NCBI RefSeq assembly: GCF_036746095.1
Contig: NZ_DAIOEU010000019.1
Coordinates: 1-64,000 of the forward strand
Reading direction: 5' to 3'
DNA from: Dyella_B sp036746095
GTDB taxonomy: Bacteria > Pseudomonadota > Gammaproteobacteria > Xanthomonadales > Rhodanobacteraceae
DNA: 64,000 nt
Position numbers and translations under genes: made by a program. Under the pieces are notes generated by a model. It worked only from the letters and a program-made list of their open reading frames with translations, ran no database searches and was not told where the DNA came from. Of this stretch, positions 44,174 to 55,085 are shown one piece after another. How positions within the stretch are numbered: the stretch's first letter is position 1; each line of letters begins with the position of its first letter.

Positions 44174-45099
44174 ATGGATCGCGTCGGCGACCTCATCTTG
44201 TTCATGCGCGTGCTGGATCAGGGCTCGATCAGCGCTGCCGCACGCAGCCTGGATCTTTCCGTCGCCGTCGCCAGCCAGCGTTTGAAGCGGTTGGAACAGC
44301 ATCTGGGCGTACGGCTACTGCATCGGACCACGCGTCGGCTGAGCCCCACGCCGGAAGGCCTGGCCCTGGCCGAGCAAGGACGGACCCTGGTGGAGGATCT
44401 GGAGGCGCTGACGTCAGGGCTGCGCCAAGGCGCCTCGGATGTGGGTGGGACCCTGCGCCTTACGGCCTCCGCATCGTTCGGCCGCCAATTTGTCTCGCCG
44501 CTGCTGCCGGCCTTCATGGCGCGCTATCCGCGCGTGCGTTTGAGCGTGCACTTCAGCGACGAGCTGCAGGACTTGGTCAGTGCCGGCTTCGATCTTGCCA
44601 TTCGCATCGGCGCACTGCATGACTCGCGCTTGGTGGCGCGCAAGCTGGCGGCGAACCGGCGCGTGCTGTGCGCCTCGCCTGATTATTTGCGGCGCTTTGG
44701 AGCGCCGAAAACGCCGGAGGAGCTGGGCAAACACGAATGCCTGATGCTGGTCGGCAGCCATGGCCGCCAGGACATCTGGCGCCTGCACGATGCGCAAGGC
44801 CAGTTGCACACGGTGCGGATCAATGGCCGGCTGGAATCGACGCTGGGCGAAATGCTGCGCGACGCGACGCGGCGCTGGCCGGACTGGGCATTGCGCAGCA
44901 TTCCACCTGGCACGTGTGCGATGACTTGCGCGCGGGGCGATTGAAAGTGGTGCTGCCGGAGTATGCGATTGCCGAGACGGGTATCTATGCGGTGATGCCG
45001 CAACGGCGATTGGTGCCGCTGCGCGTGCGGGCGTTTGCGGATTTCCTGGCGGAGCAGTTTGGCGACGTACCACCGTGGGAGCGGGGTTTGGACGTTTAA
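44174..45099 (+). pseudogene. LysR-family regulator broken by a 5-bp tandem duplication
   Basis: The first reading frame (44174-44944) encodes the helix-turn-helix (DLILFMRVLDQGSISAAARSLDLSVAVASQRLKRLE) and most of the effector domain up to LGEMLRDA, then shifts to an unrelated end RRWPDWALRSIPP. The true C-terminus continues in another frame as ALAGLGIAQHSTWHVCDDL and ends GLDV at 45099. The cause is visible: GACGC is repeated at 44861-44870, and removing one copy gives DAALAGLGIA. It is therefore a recent frameshift (or a sequencing error). It is divergent from the MFS exporter gene. Confidence 0.85.
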
Positions 45100-45105
45100 A
45101 CGTCC
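45090..45105. promoter_or_regulatory. Perfect 16-bp palindrome overlapping the LysR stop codon
   Basis: GGACGTTTAAACGTCC has the same GGACGT-N4-ACGTCC layout as the sulfur-operon sites, with TTAA in place of ATAG. It overlaps the end of the LysR reading frame, and no sulfur gene is near. It may be a chance palindrome or a terminator stem. Confidence 0.3.
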
Positions 45106-45136
45106 ACTGACGGCACGGGCATCAACGTTACCGATC

Positions 45137-45203
45137 CGTCGTACCGGCGAATGCCGGGTCCAGTGCCTGCAAGTCGCCGGGTCCCGGCTTTGCCGGGACG
45201 ACG
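45137..45203. repeat. Intergenic GC-rich dyad before ppa
   Basis: CGTCGTACCGGC...GCCGGG at the left and CCCGGCTTTGCCGGGACGACG at the right are inverted copies. Each contains its own CCGGC/GCCGG hairpin. It lies between the LysR pseudogene and the convergent ppa gene. Confidence 0.6.
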
Positions 45204-45215
45204 ATATATCTGGCC

Positions 45216-45749
45216 TTACGCCTTCTGCTTGCAACGCCCCACGCCAGCAATGATTTCGGCCTTGGCTTCAGCCGCGCCCACCCAGCCTTCCAGCTTCACC
45301 CACTTGCCCTTCTCGAGATCCTTGTAGTGCTCGAAGAAGTGGCCGATGCGCTCCAGCCAATGACCGGACACGCCCTTGATGTCTTCAATGTGCGCGTAGC
45401 CCGGGAAGATCTTCTTCGACGGGATCACCACCAGCTTCTCATCCGAACCGGCCTCGTCGGTCATCTTCAGCATGCCGACCGGATGGCAGCGGATCACCGA
45501 ACCCGGTACCAGCGGCAGCGGCAGGATGACCAGCGCGTCGAGCGGGTCGCCGTCGCCGCCCAGGGTGCCCGGCACATAGCCGTAGTTGCAGGGGTAGCGC
45601 ATGGGAGTGGAGAGGATGCGATCCACGAAAATCGCACCGCTTTCCTTGTCCACTTCATATTTGACCGGCTCCGCATCCTTCGGAATCTCGATGACGACGT
45701 TGATCTCGTTCGGCACGTCGCGGCCGGCGCTAACCATATCCAGGCCCAT
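45216..45749 (-). CDS. ppa: Inorganic pyrophosphatase (family I, soluble)
   Basis: The 177-residue cytosolic enzyme hydrolyses PPi. The active-site motif DGDPLDALVI (D-x-D-P-x-x-x, near residue 65-72), the EIPKDAEPVKYEVDK N-terminus and HYKDLEKGKWVKLEGW are visible. Start 45749 (MGLDMVSAGRDVP) follows AGGAG at a good distance; the longer frame to 45803 is not needed. It coexists with a membrane pyrophosphatase and PPi-dependent phosphofructokinase 6-9 kb away, so PPi use is split between soluble and energy-conserving routes. Confidence 0.95.
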   Translation of the reverse strand: MGLDMVSAGRDVPNEINVVIEIPKDAEPVKYEVDKESGAIFVDRILSTPMRYPCNYGYVPGTLGGDGDPLDALVILPLPLVPGSVIRCHPVGMLKMTDEAGSDEKLVVIPSKKIFPGYAHIEDIKGVSGHWLERIGHFFEHYKDLEKGKWVKLEGWVGAAEAKAEIIAGVGRCKQKA

Positions 45750-45914
45750 GGGGCACTCCTCACATCTTTGCCAAAGCAGGGAAAGCCGCTCAGCATAAGG
45801 CAAAGCTTGTCGCGGTGCACCAAGCGCTGCTGGCCCTTCGTTCCGAAGCTTATGAAAAAACTTCCAACCGGCCGCTCTGGCCGAGGGCGGCAGGACTGCT
45901 GCCCGGCTGCGGCC

Positions 45915-47348
45915 TTACGCCTGCTCCATGTAGTCCAGGCATTGGCCGAACAAGCGCATCGCTTCCCGCAACTCGTTCACCGACAGCCCGCAATAACCCA
46001 GCAACAAGCCCTGCCGCTGTGGCGCATGCACATACAGCGGACTCATCGGGTGAAGTCCCAGGCCATGTTCGTGCGCATAGGCGACCAGCGCTTCGCGACG
46101 TGGCGCATCATAGCCGCGGAGCCACACCACCAGGTGCATGCCGGCGGGCGTATCGGTGATCTCGACACGATCGCGCGCATGCTCCTGCAAACCGGCAATC
46201 AGCATGTCCCGTCGCGCCTTCAGCTCCTTGCGCGCTGCGCGCAGATGGCGCTCGAAGCCGCCATCTTCCATGAAGCGCGCCAAGGCCGCTTGCTCGATGA
46301 CCGGGCAAACCATGTCCGTCAGGTATTTCGCGTTGAGGAAATCGTCGCGCAGCGCGGCCGGCATCACCATGTACGCGAGTCGCAAGCCACCGAACATTAC
46401 CTTGGAAAACGTGCCGACATAGATCACGCGGTCCTGTTCGTCGAGCGAACGCAAGGCTGCCAGCGGATGAGCGTCGTAGCGGAATTCGCCGTCGTAATCG
46501 TCTTCCAGGATCCAGCATTGGTGGCGATCGGCGTAATGCAAAAGATCGAGCCTGCGCTGCATGGAAAGCACGGCGCCGGTAGGAAAATGATGCGAAGGCG
46601 TGACGTAAATCAGGCGCGGCGATTGCTCGGGAAGCTCGCTGCAAATCAATCCGTGCTCGTCCGTGCATACGCTGACCAGCTCGGCGCCATGTGCAGCCAA
46701 CGCTTGGTGCGCTAGAAAATAGTGCGGCTCTTCCAGCACCACGGAATCGCCTTCATTCACCAGCACCCGCGCAGCCAGGGTAATAGCCTGTTGCGTACCC
46801 GTGACGATCAGCACGTCGTCCGGTTCCGCCTGCACGCCGCGGCGACGCGCCAGGTACTCACAAGTCTGCTTGCGCAGCGCGCCGAGCCCCGCCAGTTCCA
46901 CCGCGTTGAGGCGGGTATACACGGCCGCGCGGGCAAGTTGCCGCCCCCACGCATTGTTGAGCGTGGGATTGATCATCGGATAACCGTATTCCAAGTTGTA
47001 ACGCAGGCCCCGATGCATGCGCGGGATATCCCAGTTGCGCACCTTGCGCGCCCGTTCTGCATAGCGGGAAGGCGCATCAATGTCGGTGCGCGCGTGATGC
47101 ACCAGCGGCCTGGCTTGCAGATGGCTGACGAAGCTGCCCGAGCCTACCCGGCCGTCGATAAAGCCTTCCGCACGCAGCTGTTCGTAAGCGGCGAGTACGG
47201 TGGTACGCGAAATCTCCAGCTCGTGCGCCAATTCACGCGTGGGTGGCAGCTGCGTGCCCGCAGCAATGCGGCCGTCGAGAATGGATGTTTTCAGTGCACG
47301 CGTCAGCTGATCGTAAAGCGGACCCCGCCCGTCGAGTTCTAGAAACAC
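45915..47348 (-). CDS. MocR-family regulator (GntR helix-turn-helix fused to aminotransferase fold)
   Basis: The 477-residue protein has a winged-helix GntR domain (FLELDGRGPLYDQLTRALKTSILDGRIAAGTQLPPTRELAHELEISRTTVLAAYEQLRAEG, residues 2-80) joined to a fold-type I PLP domain with VTGTQQAITLAARVL, LEDDYDGEFRY and the PLP lysine in YVGTFSKVMFGGLRLAY. MocR proteins such as PdxR or GabR use PLP and amino compounds as effectors. The start is GTG at 47348 with a strong GGAGGG seven bases upstream. It is divergent from a small membrane protein gene that may be its target. Confidence 0.92.
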   Translation of the reverse strand: MFLELDGRGPLYDQLTRALKTSILDGRIAAGTQLPPTRELAHELEISRTTVLAAYEQLRAEGFIDGRVGSGSFVSHLQARPLVHHARTDIDAPSRYAERARKVRNWDIPRMHRGLRYNLEYGYPMINPTLNNAWGRQLARAAVYTRLNAVELAGLGALRKQTCEYLARRRGVQAEPDDVLIVTGTQQAITLAARVLVNEGDSVVLEEPHYFLAHQALAAHGAELVSVCTDEHGLICSELPEQSPRLIYVTPSHHFPTGAVLSMQRRLDLLHYADRHQCWILEDDYDGEFRYDAHPLAALRSLDEQDRVIYVGTFSKVMFGGLRLAYMVMPAALRDDFLNAKYLTDMVCPVIEQAALARFMEDGGFERHLRAARKELKARRDMLIAGLQEHARDRVEITDTPAGMHLVVWLRGYDAPRREALVAYAHEHGLGLHPMSPLYVHAPQRQGLLLGYCGLSVNELREAMRLFGQCLDYMEQA

Positions 47349-47362
47349 GCAACGCCCTCCTA

Positions 47363-47381
47363 ATGGCCCTAACAAAATAAG
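47363..47381. promoter_or_regulatory. Small palindrome at the MocR promoter
   Basis: GCCCT and AGGGC form an inverted repeat around AACAAAATA just upstream of the mocR-like gene. With the nearby TCTGGACCGGT at 47418-47428 it could serve as an operator for autoregulation. No direct evidence supports this. Confidence 0.3.
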
Positions 47382-47516
47382 GGCAATTGGCTATGGAGGC
47401 CATGTGCCGACTTTCATAGTCTGGACCGGTCGCAGGGCTCGCTAACAAAATTTTATCGTCAGATCCTCCCCAGGCAGACGAACCCGGCGGCGACGGCGTC
47501 TCCCTCACTTCCCGCT

Positions 47517-47557
47517 CCCGCGAAGCAGTTGTCCCACGCAACGCTTCGCGGGCTTTT
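47517..47557 (+). terminator. Terminator-like hairpin in the leader of the 47595 gene
   Basis: CCCGCGAAGC pairs perfectly with GCTTCGCGGG across a 16-base loop and is followed by CTTTTCTC. It lies about 40 bases upstream of the coding start, so it may be an attenuator or the end of a short upstream transcript. Confidence 0.45.
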
Positions 47558-47594
47558 CTCGGCTGGCATCTTCGTTCTGATCGAGTGATAACCC

Positions 47595-48080
47595 ATGTCA
47601 GTACCTTTTGATCCTTGCGCGCCCGGGCATTTGCGCGCGCATCCCACCTTGCTGTTTGCCGCATTGGTTATCGTGGTGCTCGCCACGGCGGATCTTCTGT
47701 TTGCATGTTCGTTCTGGTATGCGCTGTATCGCGTGCCGCCCATGCGCATCCTGCAGAACATCGCTGCGGGCTTGCTGGGCAAGCGTGCCTTTCTCGGTAG
47801 CGGCACGATAGCGCTGGGCGCGCTGCTGCACTACGTCATCATGAGCGTGATGGTAAGTGTGTATTACCTCGCCAGCCGGCGCGTGGATGCGTTAGTCGAG
47901 CAACCCTGGTTGTATGGCTGCTTGTATGGGGTGGGGCTTTTCGTGGTGATGAATTTGATTGTCGTGCCGCTGTCGGCGGTGCCGAAAACGCCGGTGCCGA
48001 CGAGCTGGGTGGCCAGCAGCATCGTGGTGCATGTGATCATCGGCCTGGTGATTGCCTTGAGCCTGCGACGAGCGGGGTAA
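47595..48080 (+). CDS. Small inner-membrane protein, four predicted helices
   Basis: The 161-residue protein has four hydrophobic stretches (residues about 18-42, 68-92, 105-128 and 135-157). It shows no catalytic motif. The overall layout resembles uncharacterised YagU/DUF1440-like membrane proteins, but the match is not firm. It is divergent from the MocR-type regulator gene and preceded by a terminator-like hairpin, so its expression is probably regulated. Confidence 0.6.
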   Translation: MSVPFDPCAPGHLRAHPTLLFAALVIVVLATADLLFACSFWYALYRVPPMRILQNIAAGLLGKRAFLGSGTIALGALLHYVIMSVMVSVYYLASRRVDALVEQPWLYGCLYGVGLFVVMNLIVVPLSAVPKTPVPTSWVASSIVVHVIIGLVIALSLRRAG

Positions 48081-48102
48081 TCGCTGCCTCAAACGGAGAG
48101 CG

Positions 48103-48960
48103 TCAGCGCGATGCCTTCTGAAACGGATGTTCGCGCAACCATTTGGTGGCGATCCATTTCTCGCCTTTCTCCACCGGCAACCCGGCGTGCAGTGATGCCT
48201 CGTCGCCGGTGTCGTAAGCGAAATAGACGGCCGAACCACGCAGCGCCGTGACCGTAAGGCCCACTTCCGGAAAGGCCGTGCCGCCGCCTGCATCAGGCGT
48301 GTTCAAGTACATCACCAGGCTGGCAATGCGTTGACCGCCTTGGGCCGTGATGGCGGCAAACCCGGGTTGGTCGGGATTGAACCAGTCGTAGTGCGCGTCA
48401 TATTGCTGGCCAGGACGATAATGCAACACCTGCAAGCCTTCGCCGTGATCAACCGGAATGCTGAGCATGGTGGCGATGCGTTGTTCGATGCGTTGGATCA
48501 ACGGTGTTTCGCCAATGGTGAAGAACATGCCTTCGCTGGTGCGGCGCGCATCGATCTGCTGCTTGCCGGCGCTGTCGACCGTCTTGGCACGTTGCAGGCG
48601 TGGCGTGGCCTGCTCGATCAACGCCGTGCATTCGTCGGCAGAAAGAAAATCATTGAGCACGCGCAGCGCTGGCGATTCCATGCTGAGACCCACCTGGACG
48701 GTATGGCCATTGACCACCAGCCGCGGTGCTTGCGGATGCCGTGTGCGTCGGCCCTGGCTTTTGGGCGCGGGTGCTTGCGTATGTGCATCCAGTGCCGCCA
48801 TCGGCATGTTCAACACGGAGGCGACGATGCTGCGGCTTTGCCGCGGGTCGTAGCCGGTCTCCTGCATCATCTTCAACACGATGTCGACGCTGTGGCCTGC
48901 ACGCGTGGTGGTGAGAATCCATTCGCGGAGCTCGGGGCGTATCGGGAGGTGCGATTTCAT
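48103..48960 (-). CDS. Prolyl-4-hydroxylase-like 2OG-Fe(II) oxygenase
   Basis: The 285-residue enzyme has the double-stranded beta-helix iron ligands HYD (H-x-D in YDAHYDWFNPDQ, near 198) and the distal His in EASLHAGLPVEKGEKW (near 260) with Lys for 2-oxoglutarate in EKWIATKW. It matches P4Hc-type prolyl hydroxylases (LNDFLSADECTALIEQA, RRTSEGMFF, LQVLHYRPGQQYDAHYDWF, YLNTPDAGGGTAFPEVGLTV). The N-terminal 95 residues form a separate helical region. The substrate protein is unknown. It is convergent with the small membrane protein gene, with a 22-base gap. Confidence 0.9.
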   Translation of the reverse strand: MKSHLPIRPELREWILTTTRAGHSVDIVLKMMQETGYDPRQSRSIVASVLNMPMAALDAHTQAPAPKSQGRRTRHPQAPRLVVNGHTVQVGLSMESPALRVLNDFLSADECTALIEQATPRLQRAKTVDSAGKQQIDARRTSEGMFFTIGETPLIQRIEQRIATMLSIPVDHGEGLQVLHYRPGQQYDAHYDWFNPDQPGFAAITAQGGQRIASLVMYLNTPDAGGGTAFPEVGLTVTALRGSAVYFAYDTGDEASLHAGLPVEKGEKWIATKWLREHPFQKASR

Positions 48961-48992
48961 GGCGCGATTTTAGCCGCTGCATCGTAAGCGCG

Positions 48993-49058
48993 CGTAGGCT
49001 GGGATGAAATCCCAGCTTTTGGCCGGCACATGATGCTGGGATTTCATCCCTGCCTACG
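48993..49058. repeat. Near-perfect intergenic palindrome
   Basis: GTAGGC-T-GGGATGAAATCCCAGC is inverted exactly as GCTGGGATTTCATCCC-T-GCCTAC, with a single T-T mismatch, around an 18-base loop. It lies between two same-strand genes (the prolyl oligopeptidase and the oxygenase). It belongs with the dyad at 24009-24076. Confidence 0.7.
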
Positions 49059-49103
49059 TCGCCAGCGCCCCCCCCTGTGCGAGCAGAGGGCGCGGTAACG
49101 CGC

Positions 49104-51230
49104 TTACTTCAATCGATCCCACAGGAACTCATAAGCCAATGCGTGCATATACGCCGCCTGCTTGTTGTCCGCGCCGGCGCCGTGGCCGCCTTCGGTGTTC
49201 TCGTAGAACCATACGTTCTTGTAACCCATGCCTTCCATCTTCGCCGCCATCTTGCGCGCCTGCACCGGCCCGACGCGATCGTCGCTGGTGGTGGTGTAGA
49301 ACAGCACGGAAGGATAAGTCGCATCGGCTTTGACGTTCTGGTAAGGCGAGAACGTCTTGATGAAAGCCCACTGCTTGGGATCGTCCGGATTGCCGTATTC
49401 GGCGATCCACGAGGCGCCCGCGGAAAGATGCACGTAGCGTTTCATATCCAGCAGTGGCACTTCGCAGGCGATGGCGCCGAACAGCTGTGGATACAGCGTC
49501 AGCATGTTGCCCATCAGCAGGCCGCCGTTGCTGCCGCCTTCGGCGCCCAGGTGTTTGGATGAGGTAACGCCACGCTTGATCAGGTCACTCGCCACAGCTG
49601 AAAAGTCCTCGTACGCACGCGGGCGATTCGCTTGCAGTGCAGCCTGGTGCCAGCGCGGGCCGTATTCGCCACCGCCGCGGATATTGGCGATCACGTAGAC
49701 GCCGCCGCGATCCAGCCAGGCACGGCCGATGCTGCCGCTGTAGAACGGCTGCAGCGAGACCTCGAAACCGCCGTAGCCGTAGAGCAGGGTGCGATGGCTA
49801 CCGTCGAGCTTGAGGTTCTTCGGGGCGATCTCGAAGTAGGGCACCTGCGTGCCGTCCTTGGAGGTGACGAAGTGCTGGCTTACCTCGTATTTCGACGCGT
49901 CGAAGAACGCCGGGCTCTGCTTGATCGCCTGCGCCTGGCCATCATCCAGCACGCCACGTTCCAGCGATGACGGCGTCAGGAAGCCGGTCACGCTGAGCCA
50001 GTACTCGTCGCTGTGGTCCGGATCCGTGTCCACCACCGAGACGGTGCTGAACTTGGGTGCGCCTGGCATGTCTTCGCGTGCCCAGGTGCCGTCGGTTTTT
50101 GGCGTGAGCACATCTAGGCGGCTCTTGACGTCGTCCATGATGTCGAGAATCAGGTGATGCTGCGTCCACGCATAATTCGACAGGGCCGTGTGCTGGTCCG
50201 GTGCGAACAGCGTGGTGAACTGGCGCTTGCCGGCCATGAAATCATCGAACTTGATGGCGATCAGCGCACCAGAGGGGTACGTGTTGCCGCCCACCGTCCA
50301 TGCGTTGCGCAACTGCACCAACAGCCATTCACGATGCGGATCGACCATCGCGGCGTCCGCCGGCACGTCCAGATGGATCAGCTTGCCGTCCTTGAGCTGA
50401 TACGTGTCGCTGTGAAAGAAGTCGTGCGCGACGCTAACGAAATCACGTTCGAAGCCTGGCGTGCGGTCGTGATTGGCGCTGACGGCAAGGTCCTCCATCT
50501 TGCCTTCGTACACCGTGGTGGCTGCGCTCAGTGGCGTGCCCCGCTTCCACACTTTCGCAATGCGCGGATAACTCGACGTGGTCATGGAGCCGGGTCCAAA
50601 ATCGGTGCCCACATAAATGTGGTCCTGATCGATCCAGCCGACCTGCGTCTTGGCCACCGGCAAGCGGAAACCGTCTTGCACGAATGACTTGCTGGGAATG
50701 TCGAACTCGCGCATTTCCACCGCATCGCCCCCATCCGGGGACAGGTTGAGCAGGCAGCGCTTGTAGTCGGGCTTCAGGCAATCGCTGCCTTTGAATACCC
50801 AGCGCTTGCCTTCGGCCTTGTTTAGCGCGTCGATATCCAGCAGCACATCCCACTTGGGCTCGGCTTTGCGATATTCCTCCAGCGTGGTACGGCGCCAGAG
50901 TCCGCGCGGATGCTCCTTGTCCTGCCAGAAGTTGTAGAGGTAATCGCCGCGCCGTTCCACGTAGGGAATGCGTGCATCGGAATCGAGCACTTCCAGGATG
51001 CGGTCGCGCGTATGCGCAAAGGCCGGGTTGTCGGCGAACTGCTTCTGGGTGACGGCGTTCTGGGCCTTTACCCAGTCCATCGCACGCGTGCCGTGGATGT
51101 CTTCCAGCCAGAGGTAAGGATCGTCGGAACTTGCAGCGGCGCCGGGCGCCGGAGTGTCTTGGGCTTGGGTCATGCCGCCCATTATGACGGCGAGCGCCAG
51201 CGCCAGCCGTGTCGATGTTTTCCAACTCAT
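49104..51230 (-). CDS. Secreted prolyl oligopeptidase family (S9A) peptidase
   Basis: The 708-residue protein has a signal peptide (MSWKTSTRLALALAVIMGGMTQA) and acts in the periplasm or outside. The N-terminal beta-propeller starts with DDPYLWLEDIHGTRAMDWVKAQN. The C-terminal alpha/beta-hydrolase domain holds the nucleophile in GAEGGSNGGLLMGNML (near residue 555), TTTSDDRVGPVQARKMAA with the catalytic Asp (near 655) and the His in NTEGGHGAGADNKQ (near 686). It likely degrades short proline-containing peptides. The start at 51230 follows GAGGGAAGGC. Confidence 0.95.
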   Translation of the reverse strand: MSWKTSTRLALALAVIMGGMTQAQDTPAPGAAASSDDPYLWLEDIHGTRAMDWVKAQNAVTQKQFADNPAFAHTRDRILEVLDSDARIPYVERRGDYLYNFWQDKEHPRGLWRRTTLEEYRKAEPKWDVLLDIDALNKAEGKRWVFKGSDCLKPDYKRCLLNLSPDGGDAVEMREFDIPSKSFVQDGFRLPVAKTQVGWIDQDHIYVGTDFGPGSMTTSSYPRIAKVWKRGTPLSAATTVYEGKMEDLAVSANHDRTPGFERDFVSVAHDFFHSDTYQLKDGKLIHLDVPADAAMVDPHREWLLVQLRNAWTVGGNTYPSGALIAIKFDDFMAGKRQFTTLFAPDQHTALSNYAWTQHHLILDIMDDVKSRLDVLTPKTDGTWAREDMPGAPKFSTVSVVDTDPDHSDEYWLSVTGFLTPSSLERGVLDDGQAQAIKQSPAFFDASKYEVSQHFVTSKDGTQVPYFEIAPKNLKLDGSHRTLLYGYGGFEVSLQPFYSGSIGRAWLDRGGVYVIANIRGGGEYGPRWHQAALQANRPRAYEDFSAVASDLIKRGVTSSKHLGAEGGSNGGLLMGNMLTLYPQLFGAIACEVPLLDMKRYVHLSAGASWIAEYGNPDDPKQWAFIKTFSPYQNVKADATYPSVLFYTTTSDDRVGPVQARKMAAKMEGMGYKNVWFYENTEGGHGAGADNKQAAYMHALAYEFLWDRLK

Positions 51231-51321
51231 GCCTTCCCTCCCATGGTGGTGGCGGGCCGCGCCCGCGCGGAACGGCCAGCATGCATGGCGACCTCGATGG
51301 AGGGAATAGGCAAGAGGATGG

Positions 51322-51362
51322 GCACAGGAGGGCAAGGCCTGCAGCGCCTTGTCCTCCTGTGC
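51322..51362. terminator. Strong hairpin between hppA and the peptidase gene
   Basis: GCACAGGAG pairs with CTCCTGTGC and the stem continues with GCAAGGC/GCGCCTTG. On the plus strand it ends in TGTTTTAC. Both flanking genes are on the minus strand, where the trailing sequence is not T-rich, so it may be an mRNA 3'-end structure for hppA. Confidence 0.5.
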
Positions 51363-51374
51363 TGTTTTACGCAG

Positions 51375-53399
<2,025 letters not shown>

Positions 53400-53622
53400 C
53401 GGTGCCTCCCCATCGTTGGTTGAACCAAGTGATCTGAAGCCGACTGATTGGGGCAGTATAGACAGAGGTTCGCGATTTATTCGTTGTGCGTCGCAGCGGT
53501 CATGCGGGTGCGGCAATGTGTGCGCGACACCTCGGAATGACACAGGGATGCGCTGCTTTTCAAATGCAGGAAGCAGGGCATCCCAGGCCTTCTCGATGTA
53601 TGGGCCGCGTGAAGCGCGGGAT

Positions 53623-54891
53623 TCAGGCAAAGGCGGGCAGCTTCGCCGCCACCAGATGGTTTTTCAGCGACGCATACTTGGGCAGGCCCTCGCGTCCATA
53701 TGGCGGCGGCGCTTCGCCGCGAATCAGCGGTGACAGATAACGTCGCGCGGCAGCGGTGATGCCGAAGCCATCGCGTGCGATGAATTTGTCCGGCATCTTC
53801 TTTTCATGATTGGCGATCCTGCGCAACGGTGCCGGTTCCAGTTTCCAGCGATACGGTTCGTCGGACGTGCGCACGATCACCGGCATCACCGCGTTCATGC
53901 CCGCCAACGCGTAATCCACGGCGGCCTTGCCGACCGCATAGGCTTGGTCGGCGTCGGCCTTGGATGCCAGGTGGCGTGCTGAGCGCTGCAGGTAATCCGG
54001 CAAGGCCCAGTGATATTTGTAACCAAGCCTCTCCTTCACCAGCGCAGCCAGCACCGGCGCCACGCCGCCAAGTTGCGCATGGCCGAACGCGTCGCGCGTG
54101 CCGGCTTCGGCCAGGAACTGGCCTTCGGCATTCTTGATGCCTTCGGAGGCCACCACCGTGCACCAGCCCACGCGTTCCACCGTGGCTTTTACCTTGGCGA
54201 GGAAGGCGGCTTCGTCGAACACGCGCTCGGGGAACAGGATGATGTGCGGCGGCGCATCGTTGCCTTCGCCGGCCAGACCTGATGCAGCAGCGATCCAGCC
54301 GGCATGGCGGCCCATCACTTCCAGAATGAACACCTTGGTGGACGTATCGGCCATCGAGGCGACGTCCAGGCTTGCCTCCAGCGTGGACACCGCCGTGTAT
54401 TTCGCCACCGAGCCAAAGCCCGGGCAGCAGTCGGTCACCGCCAGGTCGTTGTCCACCGTCTTGGGCACGCCGATGCAGCGAATGTCGTAATCCATGGCTT
54501 GGCCGAGCTGTGAAATCTTCAGCGCCGTATCGGCCGAATCGTTGCCGCCGTTGTAGAGGAACCAGCGGATGTCATGGGCGCGGAAGACGTCGATCAACCG
54601 CTCGTACTCGGCGCGATTGGCCTCCAGCGATTTCAGTTTGTAGCGGCAGGAGCCGAACGCACCGCCCGGGGTGTGCCTGAGCGCGGCAATGGCGGATGCC
54701 GTCTCTCTGGTGGTATCGATCAGCTGCTCACGCAATGCGCCCAGGATGCCGTTGTGCGCCGCATACACCGGAACGCGGTGAGCGCGTGCCGTCTGGATCA
54801 CGCCTGCGGCCGTGGCATTGATCACGGCGGTGACGCCGCCGGACTGGGCATACAGCAGACGACCGGTAACGGGACGTGCTTTCGACTTCAT
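53623..54891 (-). CDS. pfp: Pyrophosphate-dependent 6-phosphofructokinase
   Basis: The 422-residue enzyme phosphorylates fructose-6-phosphate reversibly with PPi. It has the phosphofructokinase fold with LYAQSGGVTAVINATAAGV, the donor-site motif LYNGGNDSADTALKI (GGNDS instead of the ATP-type GGDGS), GVPKTVDNDLAVTDCCPGFGSVAKY and EVMGRHAGWIAAASGL. GGNDS with PKTVDND marks PPi specificity. Its neighbour is the H+-pumping pyrophosphatase, as in methanotrophs, where pfp and hpp are co-transcribed. It is divergent from adk. Confidence 0.95.
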   Translation of the reverse strand: MKSKARPVTGRLLYAQSGGVTAVINATAAGVIQTARAHRVPVYAAHNGILGALREQLIDTTRETASAIAALRHTPGGAFGSCRYKLKSLEANRAEYERLIDVFRAHDIRWFLYNGGNDSADTALKISQLGQAMDYDIRCIGVPKTVDNDLAVTDCCPGFGSVAKYTAVSTLEASLDVASMADTSTKVFILEVMGRHAGWIAAASGLAGEGNDAPPHIILFPERVFDEAAFLAKVKATVERVGWCTVVASEGIKNAEGQFLAEAGTRDAFGHAQLGGVAPVLAALVKERLGYKYHWALPDYLQRSARHLASKADADQAYAVGKAAVDYALAGMNAVMPVIVRTSDEPYRWKLEPAPLRRIANHEKKMPDKFIARDGFGITAAARRYLSPLIRGEAPPPYGREGLPKYASLKNHLVAAKLPAFA

Positions 54892-55085
54892 GGGCTGCTT
54901 TCTCCGAAGGCATATGACAATTCGACGTCAGTCACGGATCACATATTTATCAAGCAGTTGCTGTGAATTGGAGGCGTTTGTCGTTTGACGCCACCCCCCA
55001 CAGACGCTACCTTGACCGGCATTCATCTGGGAATCTCGGGGAACTGCCGCAGTGTGCGACAGAACGCGGGATCTTGTGGAGATTT

